This document shows, one piece after another, positions 16,015 through 24,501 of a stretch of DNA of 64,000 nucleotides. The notes below the pieces were generated by a model, which had not been told where the DNA came from, searched no databases, and saw nothing but the letters and a program-made list of their open reading frames with translations. The DNA lies in assembly GCF_001665685.1 (NCBI RefSeq), contig NZ_LZTB01000030.1, positions 17,761 through 81,760 of the forward strand, read 5' to 3'. The translations under genes were made by a program, and so were the position numbers. Each line of letters starts with the position of its first letter. The stretch's first letter is position 1. The stretch is from Mycobacterium sp. 852013-50091_SCH5140682 (GTDB taxonomy: Bacteria; Actinomycetota; Actinomycetes; Mycobacteriales; Mycobacteriaceae).

Positions 16015-17691
16015 GTGAACGGGAAGAACCTGCGTCGCCTCGCCATCGCCACCCTCGCCACCGCACTCACGCTGACCGCATGCTCAGGGGGTGATCGTCA
16101 GGTCCCCTCGGCCGGCGGCAACGCGGAGGTCGGGACCACCAGCGACGTCAATCCGCAGGATGTTGCCAACCTCAAGCAGGGCGGCAATCTGCGGCTGGCG
16201 CTCACCGAGTTCCCGTCGAACTTCAACACGCTGCACCTGGACGGCAACACCGTCGACAATGCCGCATTGGCCAGGCCGACGCTGCCCCGGGCCTTCACCG
16301 TCGCCCCCGACGGTACGACGACGGTCAACACCGACTACTTCACCAATGTCGAACTGACCTCCAAGAACCCGCAGGTGGTCACCTACACAATCAACCCAAA
16401 GGCCGTGTGGTCCGACGGCACCCCGATCACCTGGGAAGACATCAAGTCGCAGATCGACGCGACCAACGGGAAGAACCCCGCGTTCGTGATCGCCGCGCCC
16501 AACGGCAGCGAACGGGTCGCGTCGGTCACCCGCGGGGTCGACGACCGGCAGGCTGTCATGACGTTCGCCGAGCCGTATGCGGACTGGAAGGGCATGTTCG
16601 CCGGTAACGGCATGCTGTCGCCCAAGAGCATGACTGCCAACCCTGAGGTTTTCAACAAGGGCCAGCTCAACGGGCCAGGGCCGTCCGCGGGCCCGTTCAT
16701 CGTGTCCAACATCGACCGGGGTGCGCAGCGAATCACCTTGACGCGCAATCCGAAATGGTGGGGCACCCCGCCGCTGCTGGACAGCATCACCTATTCGGTG
16801 TTGGACGACGCCGCGCGCATCCCGGCGCTGCAGAACAACGCCATCGACGCCACCGGAACGACGTCGCTCGACGAGCTGACCATCGCGCGCAACACCCCGG
16901 GGATCTCCATCCGGCGCGCGCCCAGCGCCAGCTGGTATCACTTCACGTTCAACGGCGCGCCCGGGGCCATCCTGGCCGACAAAGCGCTGCGGCAGGCGGT
17001 GGCCAAGGGCATCGACCGGCAAGCTATCGCCAACATCACCCAGCGCGGTCTCACCGACAATCCGGTGCCCCTGAACAACCACATCTACGTCGCCGGTCAG
17101 AAGGGCTACCAGGACAACAGCGCCGAGGTGGCGTTCGACCCCGAGAAGGCCAAGAGCGAACTGGACGCCCTGGGGTGGAAGCTCAACGGACAGTTCCGGG
17201 AGAAGGACGGCAAGCAGCTGGTGATCCGCGATGTGCTCTATGACGCGGGCAGTACCCGTCAGGTCGCGCAGATCGCCCAGAACACCCTCGCGCAGATCGG
17301 CGTGAACCTCGTCATCGACACCAAGCCCGGCAGCGGGTTCTTCACCAACTACATCAACAAGGGCGACTTCGACATTGCGCAGTTCGGATTCCAAGGCGAC
17401 GCGTTCCCGCTGGGATCGCTGACCCAGATCTACACCCAGAACGGCGCGAGCAACTTCGGCAAGATCGGCAGCCCCGAGATCGACGCAAAGATCGAGGAGA
17501 CGCTGCGGGAATTGGACCCCGACAAGGCACGGACGCTGGCCAACGAGCTCGACAAGATGCTGTTCGCCGAGGTGTTCAGCCTGCCGCTGTTCCAGTCGCC
17601 CGGAAACATCGCACTGCGCAGCAATCTGGCCAATTTCGGCCCGGCCGGTCTCGGCGACCTCGACTACACCAAGATCGGCTTCATGAAGTAG
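16015..17691 (+). CDS. oppA: Oligopeptide-binding lipoprotein OppA
   Basis: A 558-residue substrate-binding protein of family 5. It starts with a lipoprotein signal peptide (NGKNLRRLAIATLATALTLTACSGG; lipobox LTAC, Cys at residue 23) and has the family segment VVTYTINPKAVWSDGTPITW, then AFDPEKAKSELDALGW, and C-terminal IDAKIEETLRELDPDKARTL. It captures peptides outside the membrane and delivers them to OppBC. Located last in the operon, 47 bases after oppD, as in M. tuberculosis Rv1280c (591 residues). GTG start; a TANNNT box seven bases upstream suggests leaderless initiation from its own promoter. The final bases overlap the convergent hydrolase gene by 11. Confidence 0.93.
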   Translation: MNGKNLRRLAIATLATALTLTACSGGDRQVPSAGGNAEVGTTSDVNPQDVANLKQGGNLRLALTEFPSNFNTLHLDGNTVDNAALARPTLPRAFTVAPDGTTTVNTDYFTNVELTSKNPQVVTYTINPKAVWSDGTPITWEDIKSQIDATNGKNPAFVIAAPNGSERVASVTRGVDDRQAVMTFAEPYADWKGMFAGNGMLSPKSMTANPEVFNKGQLNGPGPSAGPFIVSNIDRGAQRITLTRNPKWWGTPPLLDSITYSVLDDAARIPALQNNAIDATGTTSLDELTIARNTPGISIRRAPSASWYHFTFNGAPGAILADKALRQAVAKGIDRQAIANITQRGLTDNPVPLNNHIYVAGQKGYQDNSAEVAFDPEKAKSELDALGWKLNGQFREKDGKQLVIRDVLYDAGSTRQVAQIAQNTLAQIGVNLVIDTKPGSGFFTNYINKGDFDIAQFGFQGDAFPLGSLTQIYTQNGASNFGKIGSPEIDAKIEETLRELDPDKARTLANELDKMLFAEVFSLPLFQSPGNIALRSNLANFGPAGLGDLDYTKIGFMK

Positions 17692-18919
17692 GCGCGCGGT
17701 CCGGCAGCACCGATTCGCACGCGGCCGCCGCCGCGATCGCGGACATGGCCAGCCGAAGGCCGGGCCGTCCCGGCAACGCATCAAGTTCTGGGGCGATCGC
17801 CGAAAGTTGTTCCGCCGCCCCGTTGCGGACGGCGTCGATCACTGCCAGCGCGGCACGTTCGCGGCTGTCGAGCACGCTGTGGCCGGCGGTCGGCATCGAT
17901 ACCAGGACGGCTTCGGGCACCAGCGTGGCGATACGTTCGGCGATCGCCGGTGGCGTGGTGAGGTCGCGGCCCCCGGAGATGACGACGGTGGGCCACCCGA
18001 ACTTCGGCATCTCGGTCACCAGGTCATAGGGCTCGGCATCGAACGGCTCGTAGCGCCCCGGGTGCCCACCGAGGTGGGGGTCCAGCGCCGGGTCGAGCGG
18101 CAGTCCGTCGGGCACACCCGCGTAGTTCAACTCGCGAAATGCGATCCGGCCGACGAGATCGGACTCGTTGCGGTACGGCACTTTTCGGGTCGCCATCCGG
18201 CCCAGTCGGCTCAGCGCCGACCACACCAAGGTGTGCCCGCCCAACAACAGGTCGAGTTGGCGGTCCAGCAGAGCCGCACCACCGTAGCCGTACAGGGTTC
18301 CGGCGACCTGACCACCCGCGGCACCGAACACGCCTGCCTCGATCAGCGCGCGAGCCTTGGGAGCGAGTTCCGAGGCCTGCGGATCCGAGCCGTCCCACAG
18401 CAGGCCGCGGATGGCGCTGCGCATGGCGTCGATGTCCCCAGTGGACAGCAGCGGCGAATCGAGGACCATCGCCTCGACGCGCTCGGGATGACGCACGCCG
18501 ACGCCCGATGCGAGGTAGGTGCCGTACGAGGTGCCGTAGAACGTCGCGGTGGCCACCCCGGCGTCGTCGAGCACCGCGGCGAGATCGTCGACGGCCTGGT
18601 CGATGGTGATGGCAGCGGGCGGCAGGTCCGCACCGGAGTCGGTGTGCCGCGACATCCCGACGCCGCGATGCTCGACCATGATGACATCGGCCCCCGCGGC
18701 CGCGGCGTGGCGCCGCAGCCCCTGGTAGGACTGCACCGACGCGACACCCGGCCCACCCGGGATGATCACCACAGGATGTGCGGACTTGCGGCCGGACCGC
18801 ACGTAATAGAGGTTGAAGTGCTCATCGCCGCCCGGGGTGACCGGCCGCCGGACCGCACGGACGCCGGGTTGCGCGGCGAGCTTGTCGTGCCTGCGCCGAC
18901 GCTTCGCGTTCATCGTCAT
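17681..18919 (-). CDS. Alpha/beta-hydrolase, proline iminopeptidase-like
   Basis: A 412-residue alpha/beta-hydrolase. Oxyanion segment VVIIPGGPGVASVQSYQGL, VEHRGVGMSRHTDSG, the nucleophile elbow FYGTSYGTYL (Ser in GTSYG), the acid region VVISGGRDLTTPP and the His in PTAGHSVLDSRERAAL. This set is typical of the proline iminopeptidase/TAP-like S33 group, which removes N-terminal residues from peptides, fitting its place next to the peptide importer; there is no signal peptide, so it would act in the cytosol. ATG 18919 is chosen; it stands divergent to the acyl-CoA dehydrogenase-like gene, and its 3' end overlaps oppA. Confidence 0.82.
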   Translation of the reverse strand: MTMNAKRRRRHDKLAAQPGVRAVRRPVTPGGDEHFNLYYVRSGRKSAHPVVIIPGGPGVASVQSYQGLRRHAAAAGADVIMVEHRGVGMSRHTDSGADLPPAAITIDQAVDDLAAVLDDAGVATATFYGTSYGTYLASGVGVRHPERVEAMVLDSPLLSTGDIDAMRSAIRGLLWDGSDPQASELAPKARALIEAGVFGAAGGQVAGTLYGYGGAALLDRQLDLLLGGHTLVWSALSRLGRMATRKVPYRNESDLVGRIAFRELNYAGVPDGLPLDPALDPHLGGHPGRYEPFDAEPYDLVTEMPKFGWPTVVISGGRDLTTPPAIAERIATLVPEAVLVSMPTAGHSVLDSRERAALAVIDAVRNGAAEQLSAIAPELDALPGRPGLRLAMSAIAAAAACESVLPDRAPTS

Positions 18920-18999
18920 CGCGGTCCATTGTGCCGCGTTCGGTTCCCGCTGATCCAAAGCCGTGCCTGCGATGCCGGGGCGTCGGTACAAACGGTGCC

Positions 19000-20214
19000 A
19001 TGACGACCCTTGAGAACCCGACGCGCATCCTTCCCGGAACGCCCGAGTGGACCGAACTACTGGCCAAGGTTGCCGCAGGCGCCAAGGACCGAGACCTCAA
19101 CGATGAAAACCCATTCGATCAGGTGGCCGCGCTCAAACGAGCCGGCTTCGGCACGCTGCGCCTGCCCGAGTCGCTCGGCGGATCCGGATTGACCGTGCCC
19201 CAACTGTTTTCGGCAGTGATAGACGTGGCACAAGCGGATCCGATTGTGGCGCACATCTTCCGGACGCATTTCTGGTTCACCGAAGAGCGGCTGCGCACCG
19301 CCGACGACCCCGCCTCGCAGCGCTGGCTCGCGAAGGTGGCCGACGGCAAGATCTTCGGAAATGCGTTCAGCGAGAAGGGTTCCCTCGCCGTGGGCAGCCT
19401 GGTGTTCAACACCCGGCTGCTACCCGGCCAAGACGGCGGCTACCTGCTCACCGGTGAGAAGTACTACAGCACCGGCACCCTGTTCTCCGATTACCTCACC
19501 GTCACCGCCACCACCGATCACGACTCGGTCGCCAACGTGGTGATCCCGGCCGACCGCGACGGGGTCCGCATCGTCGATGACTGGGACGGTTTCGGTCAGC
19601 GGCGCACCGGTACCGGCACCACGAGCTTCGATGACGTAGCCGTCGCCGCCGAGGAGGTGCTCTCCGACACCCCGTACGACGCCGAAGCGGCCCCGACCGT
19701 GCAGTACGCGTCGCTGCAGCTGTTCATCCACGCGGTGGTGGCCGGGATCCTGGCCAACGTGGTCGACGACGGCGTAGCGCTACTGCGGTCGCGCGAGCGC
19801 AACTTCAGCCACGCGCTGACCGAACGGCCGACGGAGGATCCGCTGCTGCAACGCCAGCTCGGCGTGCTGGCCAGCACCGCATACGTGGCGCGGGCGGCAG
19901 TGCTGGACGCTGCGGCGGCGATCGGCGCGGCGACGGACTCCGCTGTCGACGGCGTGCCCGATGCGCGGCTTGCCGAGGAAGCCCAGCTCAAGGTCGCCAA
20001 GGTCAAAGTCCACCTCGACGACGTGGCACCCGAAGCCGCGACCCGGCTGCTGGAACTCGGCGGCGCGTCCGCAGCGAGCCGGCAACGCAACCTGGACCGG
20101 CACTGGCGCAACATCCGCACCATCACGCTGCACAACCCGGTCGTCTACAAGGCCCGCGTGATCGGTCAGAACCTGTTGCACGGCACGCCGGTTCCGGCCA
20201 ACGCCTACTTCTGA
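19000..20214 (+). CDS. Acyl-CoA dehydrogenase-fold flavoprotein (SfnB/DszC-like)
   Basis: A 404-residue protein with the acyl-CoA dehydrogenase fold: alpha domain with LRLPESLGGSGLTVPQLFSA, beta domain with GNAFSEKG and LTGEKYYSTGTLFSDYLTV, and a C-terminal helical domain ending RTITLHNPVVYKARVIGQ. The catalytic Glu of true dehydrogenases is not apparent, and the pattern near NAFSEKG and GEKYYSTG fits the flavin monooxygenase branch (SfnB, DszC) that releases sulfur from organosulfur compounds. That role would fit the nearby cysDN genes, but it is inference; a nitroalkane oxidase or ordinary dehydrogenase cannot be excluded. ATG 19000. Confidence 0.78.
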   Translation: MTTLENPTRILPGTPEWTELLAKVAAGAKDRDLNDENPFDQVAALKRAGFGTLRLPESLGGSGLTVPQLFSAVIDVAQADPIVAHIFRTHFWFTEERLRTADDPASQRWLAKVADGKIFGNAFSEKGSLAVGSLVFNTRLLPGQDGGYLLTGEKYYSTGTLFSDYLTVTATTDHDSVANVVIPADRDGVRIVDDWDGFGQRRTGTGTTSFDDVAVAAEEVLSDTPYDAEAAPTVQYASLQLFIHAVVAGILANVVDDGVALLRSRERNFSHALTERPTEDPLLQRQLGVLASTAYVARAAVLDAAAAIGAATDSAVDGVPDARLAEEAQLKVAKVKVHLDDVAPEAATRLLELGGASAASRQRNLDRHWRNIRTITLHNPVVYKARVIGQNLLHGTPVPANAYF

Positions 20215-20229
20215 CGGGCACTCCCCCAC

Positions 20230-20718
20230 TCAGGTGGTGACGTGCCGGTGGCTCAGCGAGCTCGGCGCATCGGTGTTGGCCCCTTCGTCGACACCGATGC
20301 CCAGCCGCTCCACCAGCTCACCACCGAGCCACGCCGTGCCGACCGCCAGCACGACAGCGAGGAAACTGCATGCCAGCGCCCAATTGGTGGGGACCCAGGC
20401 CTCGGCGCCCAGGCGCAGCAGCCAGCTGATGGCAAAGAGCACCAGCACCACACCGTTGCCAAGGCCGTGTACCAAGCCGACGCGTTTGGCGCGGGTGCCC
20501 GCGGGAATCTTGAACCAATCGATCCAGCCGAACGGCGCAGCCACTGCACCACCGATGATTCCCGCCGCGATCGCGAACGCCGCGGCGGCGGTGAACGGCG
20601 GCCGGTCGCTGATCAACCAGATGATGTCGAACACCACGGCCGTCGCGAGCAGTCCCAGCGGGAACGGGATCAACATCGGATGAATGGCGTGGCCGAACAT
20701 CTTCGTGCGGCTCTCCAT
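20230..20718 (-). CDS. DUF2231 four-helix membrane protein
   Basis: A 162-residue integral membrane protein beginning MESRTKMFGHAIHPMLIPFPLGLL, the DUF2231 signature (two conserved His in a GHxxHPxL motif), followed by four hydrophobic helices and a short charged C-terminus. The His pattern has led to suggestions of haem or metal binding in the family, but function is unknown. ATG 20718 is preferred over one four codons upstream because GGAGG lies six bases before it. Convergent with the flavoprotein gene at 19000-20214, with a 15-base gap. Confidence 0.8.
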   Translation of the reverse strand: MESRTKMFGHAIHPMLIPFPLGLLATAVVFDIIWLISDRPPFTAAAAFAIAAGIIGGAVAAPFGWIDWFKIPAGTRAKRVGLVHGLGNGVVLVLFAISWLLRLGAEAWVPTNWALACSFLAVVLAVGTAWLGGELVERLGIGVDEGANTDAPSSLSHRHVTT

Positions 20719-20782
20719 GGCAGCCTCCAACCTGTGTCAGCAGACCCCCCGTAAATACCCACACCAATGGCGGCCAAACACG

Positions 20783-22279
20783 TCAGCCCGCGATCAGCTC
20801 GGCCGCCTTCTCCCCGATCAGCACGCTGGGGGCGTGGGTGTGTCCCCGGATCAGACTTGGCATCACCGACGCGTCGGCGACCCGCAACGCCTGCACCCCG
20901 CGCACGCGCAGGTGCGGGTCGACGACGCTGTCCTCATCGAGGCCCATCCGGCAGGTGCCGACCGGGTGATAGAGCGTGTGCGCCAACGAGTTCAGCGCTC
21001 GATGCAGTGTCTCGTCGTCGAGCGTCGTCGCGTTCAGCGGACGGGCCAGCTTGCCGATCACCCCGCGCAGGGCTGCCGCGCCCGCGATCTCGGCGCATAT
21101 GCGTAGCCCTGCCATCAACGCCGTGCGGTCGGCTTCGTCGGTGAGGTACCGCGGGTCGATGACGGGCTTGGCCAGCGGGTCGGCCGAGCGCAAGGTGATG
21201 GTGCCGCTGCTGCGCGGTTTGAGCAAGATGGGTCCCATCACGACGGCATGTCCGTACGGATCGCCGATGCCTTCGTCGAAGAAGGGTGCGGGCGCGAAGA
21301 TCAACTCGAGATCGGGCAGGTCGAGTTCCGGTGTGCTGCGCACAAAGCCATACGCCTCACCGACATTCGAGGTCAGCATGCCGCGCCGGCGCAGCAGGTA
21401 GTTGAGGAGCTCCACCGGCTTTTCTGCGGCGAACAGGCTGTCGTCGGCTACCTCGAAGCCCAGCGGCACCACCAGGTGGTCGAGGAGATTGGCCCCGACA
21501 CCCGGAGCGTGGTGCCGCACTTGAATGCCGTGCTGCTGCAACTGATCGCGATCACCGATTCCGGACAGCATGAGCAGCTGCGGTGAGTTGATCGCACCGC
21601 CGCACAAAATCACCTCACGGCGTGCCGTCACGGTGTCGCGGACCCCGGCCTTGTCGAATTCCACGCCGATGACGCGATCACCGGCGAAAACCAGTCGGGT
21701 CGCGGTCGATTCGGTGAGAAGGCTCAGATTCGGCCGGTGCAGAACCGGTTTGAGGTAGGCGTCCGCGGTGCTGAACCGAGCCCCGCGGCGCTGGGTCACC
21801 CTGGTCTGACAGAAGCCCACGTGGCCGCACTCCGCTGCAGCCGCCAGCCACGACGCCGTCGAGCTCCTCGGGCTGCGCTGCGGCGAGATCATCAACGGCC
21901 CGGCTTCGAGGCGGGTCAGGTACTTCTGCAGGCCTGCGTAGCTCCAGTCAGCGCCCGCGTGGTCGCCCCACTCGTCGTAATCGGCGGGAAATCCCGGCAC
22001 CCACATCATGGCGTTCATCGACGACGAGCCGCCGAGGGTCTTGCCGCGCGGCCAGTAGATCCTGCGGTTGTCGAGTTCTTCCTGCGGTTCGGTCAGGTAG
22101 TCCCAATCGACGTTGCTGCGAAACAACTTCGAGAATGCCGCGGGGATGTGGATGAACTTGTTGCGGTCGCGCGGGCCGGCCTCCAGGACCAACACCGAGA
22201 CACCCGGGTCGGCGCTGAGCCGGTTGGCCACCACGGCACCGGCCGAACCGGTGCCCACGACGATGTAGTCAGCTTCCAC
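20783..22279 (-). CDS. GMC-family FAD oxidoreductase (choline/alcohol dehydrogenase type)
   Basis: A 498-residue flavoprotein of the glucose-methanol-choline family, orthologous by sequence and position to Rv1279. FAD fold YIVVGTGSAGAVVANRLS, then VLEAGPRD, WPRGKTLGGSSSMNAMMWV (PROSITE GMC motif 1), GGAINSPQLLMLSGIGD (motif 2) and the active-site region LAHTLYHPVGTCRMGLDEDS. It oxidises an alcohol whose identity is unknown. The GTG at 22279 starts directly at the FAD motif; an in-frame 5' extension to 22513 has no conserved sequence. Around residue 120-150 it is shorter than Rv1279 as I remember it (about 30 residues missing in two places). Confidence 0.87.
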   Translation of the reverse strand: MEADYIVVGTGSAGAVVANRLSADPGVSVLVLEAGPRDRNKFIHIPAAFSKLFRSNVDWDYLTEPQEELDNRRIYWPRGKTLGGSSSMNAMMWVPGFPADYDEWGDHAGADWSYAGLQKYLTRLEAGPLMISPQRSPRSSTASWLAAAAECGHVGFCQTRVTQRRGARFSTADAYLKPVLHRPNLSLLTESTATRLVFAGDRVIGVEFDKAGVRDTVTARREVILCGGAINSPQLLMLSGIGDRDQLQQHGIQVRHHAPGVGANLLDHLVVPLGFEVADDSLFAAEKPVELLNYLLRRRGMLTSNVGEAYGFVRSTPELDLPDLELIFAPAPFFDEGIGDPYGHAVVMGPILLKPRSSGTITLRSADPLAKPVIDPRYLTDEADRTALMAGLRICAEIAGAAALRGVIGKLARPLNATTLDDETLHRALNSLAHTLYHPVGTCRMGLDEDSVVDPHLRVRGVQALRVADASVMPSLIRGHTHAPSVLIGEKAAELIAG

Positions 22280-22341
22280 GTCGCGGAGTCTAGAGCGCCC
22301 GGGCCCACGCAGGCCAGGTTGCCGACGTACGGGGCATACCG

Positions 22342-22989
22342 CTAGCTGAGAGCGCCTGCGTCCAGCCGCAGTTCCTGTTCTGTTGTGCGGAACAGCATTT
22401 CGGTGACAACCGGGTAGTTCACCAAGGACGTCCCGGCCAGTGCTGTGCGCACAGCGCTTTGACCGAACGTGCCGTCGATCATGGCCAGGATGCGCATCGC
22501 CGCCGCGGCGCAATCATCGGTGACAAATTCACCGTCCGCCACACCGCGCGCGACCACGTCGGTCAGGTTCGCAATGTCGATCTCCATCTGCCGGATGACC
22601 TCCTGCTGCAGCACCGGTCGACGTCGGCATTCGCGCCAGGCATCGAGCCACAGCAATGCGACGGAGTCGTGGTCCGCCGCGATGGCCTCGTGCAGGAACA
22701 TCCGCAACTCAGCCGTGGGACCGTCCGACTCCGCGGCCACCTTCGCGGCCAACACCTCGCGGCGCCGTTCGTTCACCGCCGCGAATGCCGCCGCAACGAG
22801 CTCGTCGGCCGAACGAAAATAGTGGCTGACCAGACCCGGGTAAACGCCCACCTCCTCGGCCACCCGCTTGGCGGTCACTTGGGCCAGACCAAGCTCCTGG
22901 GCGATCTGCCCGGCGGCCTCGGCTATCTCGCCCCGTCGCTTTTCAGGAGGCTTACGGCGCGGACGCGAAGCAGCCGCGGTGACACTCAT
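22342..22989 (-). CDS. TetR-family transcriptional repressor
   Basis: A 215-residue TetR-family regulator. The N-terminal helix-turn-helix is EIAEAAGQIAQELGLAQVTAKRVAEEVGVYPGLVSHYF (about residues 20-57), with the usual Tyr-Phe ending at the recognition helix; the C-terminal ligand domain has the TetR_C layout (LLWLDAWRECRRRP). It is divergent from the NCS1 permease gene with 105 bases between them, in which a 22-base near-perfect palindrome sits; it most likely represses the permease/hydrolase pair and itself, released by the transported compound or a breakdown product. Confidence 0.88.
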   Translation of the reverse strand: MSVTAAASRPRRKPPEKRRGEIAEAAGQIAQELGLAQVTAKRVAEEVGVYPGLVSHYFRSADELVAAAFAAVNERRREVLAAKVAAESDGPTAELRMFLHEAIAADHDSVALLWLDAWRECRRRPVLQQEVIRQMEIDIANLTDVVARGVADGEFVTDDCAAAAMRILAMIDGTFGQSAVRTALAGTSLVNYPVVTEMLFRTTEQELRLDAGALS

Positions 22990-23048
22990 GCCCCGACGTT
23001 AACACCCGCGATCCGATGACAACGGAGCGTCAAGGGCTTATTGTCCTT

Positions 23049-23070
23049 CACACCAATAATTATTGGCGTG
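23049..23070. promoter_or_regulatory. 22-bp palindromic operator upstream of the NCS1 permease
   Basis: The sequence is symmetric about the 23059/23060 junction: 10 of 11 base pairs match, including the perfect 14-base core CCAATAATTATTGG (23053-23066). It is AT-rich in a GC-rich setting and lies in the TetR-permease divergent region, 24 bases before the permease ATG. This is the expected binding site for the adjacent TetR protein. Confidence 0.8.
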
Positions 23071-23094
23071 AGCACCAACAAGGAGGCTGCGAGG

Positions 23095-24501
23095 ATGGCG
23101 GACGGTATGCGCGAGCGGGAGGTGGCCACCGACGACGTCGGCAGGGTGGAGACCCGAGGCATCGATTTCATCCCGGCAGAGGAACGTCACGGCAGGCCTC
23201 GGGACCTGTTCAAAGTGTGGGCCGCCGCCAACATCAACTACCTGTACATAGTTCTGGGCGGAGTGCTGACGGTGTCGGGCCTGAACGTCTGGCAAGCCTC
23301 GGTTGTGGTTGTGGTGGGCAACCTGTTCTGGTTCGCAATCGGGGTGATGGCCACCAGTGGTCCCGCAGCGGGCGCGCCGAGCAGCGTCATCATGCGAGCG
23401 ATGTACGGGATCACGGGCAACAGGCTGAACCTCGGAATCGTCCAGTGGCCGGTATTCATCGCGTACGAAGCCATCAACCTCTGTGTCGGCGCACTGGCCG
23501 GATACGCGGTAGTCGAAGCTGCGGGCGTATCTCTACCTGTACCAGTGCGGGTGGCCATTGTCGTAGTGATCGCGGGAGTCACACTCGTGATCAGTGTCTA
23601 CGGCCACGCGACCATCATGCGAATGAGCGGCGTGTTCACGGTGATCCTGGCCGGGGTGATGATCGTGTTGGGCATATTCGTAGTGGCGCAGGCCGATTGG
23701 GCCCACCGACCCGACACAAGCTCAGGCCCGATGTGGGCGACAATGGCCGCGGGAACCGCGATCATCGCGGCAGCACCTCTGTCGTGGGGGGTAAGCCCTG
23801 ATTACGCCCGGTACCTGCCCACCAACACCTCAGCGCGGGCTGTGGCGATCTGGACCGCGCTGGGAGGGTTCATCCCCTCCGTCGCGCTGGGAGTGGTTGG
23901 CGTGCTGGCGGGGACCGTCATCGACATGGCCGATGCGCAAACCAATCTCGCCAATATCGTGCCGTCCTGGTTCTATCCGGTCTTTCTGCTGGTGATCGTT
24001 GTCGGTTCGATGGCCAACAACGTGCTGACCATGTATTCGTCCGGGCTGTACCTACAAGCCGTCGGTATCGCGTTGCCCCGTTCGGTAACCGTGCTGTTCG
24101 ACGGGTTACTCGGCACTGCGCTCGCCTGCTATGCGCTGTTCGTCTCCGATTTCACCAGTGCGCTCAGCGGAATCCTCGAATCGAGCATCCTTCTGGTCGG
24201 TCCGTCCGTCGCCATCTACGTCACCGATCAGTGGTTGCGGCACAACCGTTATGACGGCATCTCGCTCAACGATGTGAGCCGCCACAGCGTCGCCTGGTAC
24301 ACCCGCGGCTTCAATATCGCCGGCATCTCAGCGTTTCTGGCCGGCGCAGTGGCCGCCGCGTTGTTCGTCCAGAACAACGAATTCGCCGGGCCGCTCGCCG
24401 GCGCACTGGGTGGCGCGGACCTGTCCTGGATTGTCGGCCCGCTCGTCTCCGCGTGCGTCTACCTCATCGTCACGAAGCGCTGCTACCCCGGTGTCCAGTG
24501 A
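23095..24501 (+). CDS. NCS1-family nucleobase/cation symporter (cytosine permease-like)
   Basis: A 468-residue membrane protein with about 12 hydrophobic helices and the nucleobase:cation symporter-1 pattern: VWAAANINYLYIVLGGVL in helix 1, GAPSSVIMRAMYGITGNRLNL, and SWGVSPDYARYLPTNT in the middle. NCS1 members import cytosine, purines, hydantoins, allantoin or pyridoxine with a cation. ATG 23095 is chosen because AAGGAGG lies eight bases upstream; GTG 23068 is in frame but would start inside the operator. It is coupled to the downstream hydrolase by a 4-base GTGA overlap, so import and hydrolysis of one compound seem linked. Confidence 0.87.
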   Translation: MADGMREREVATDDVGRVETRGIDFIPAEERHGRPRDLFKVWAAANINYLYIVLGGVLTVSGLNVWQASVVVVVGNLFWFAIGVMATSGPAAGAPSSVIMRAMYGITGNRLNLGIVQWPVFIAYEAINLCVGALAGYAVVEAAGVSLPVPVRVAIVVVIAGVTLVISVYGHATIMRMSGVFTVILAGVMIVLGIFVVAQADWAHRPDTSSGPMWATMAAGTAIIAAAPLSWGVSPDYARYLPTNTSARAVAIWTALGGFIPSVALGVVGVLAGTVIDMADAQTNLANIVPSWFYPVFLLVIVVGSMANNVLTMYSSGLYLQAVGIALPRSVTVLFDGLLGTALACYALFVSDFTSALSGILESSILLVGPSVAIYVTDQWLRHNRYDGISLNDVSRHSVAWYTRGFNIAGISAFLAGAVAAALFVQNNEFAGPLAGALGGADLSWIVGPLVSACVYLIVTKRCYPGVQ

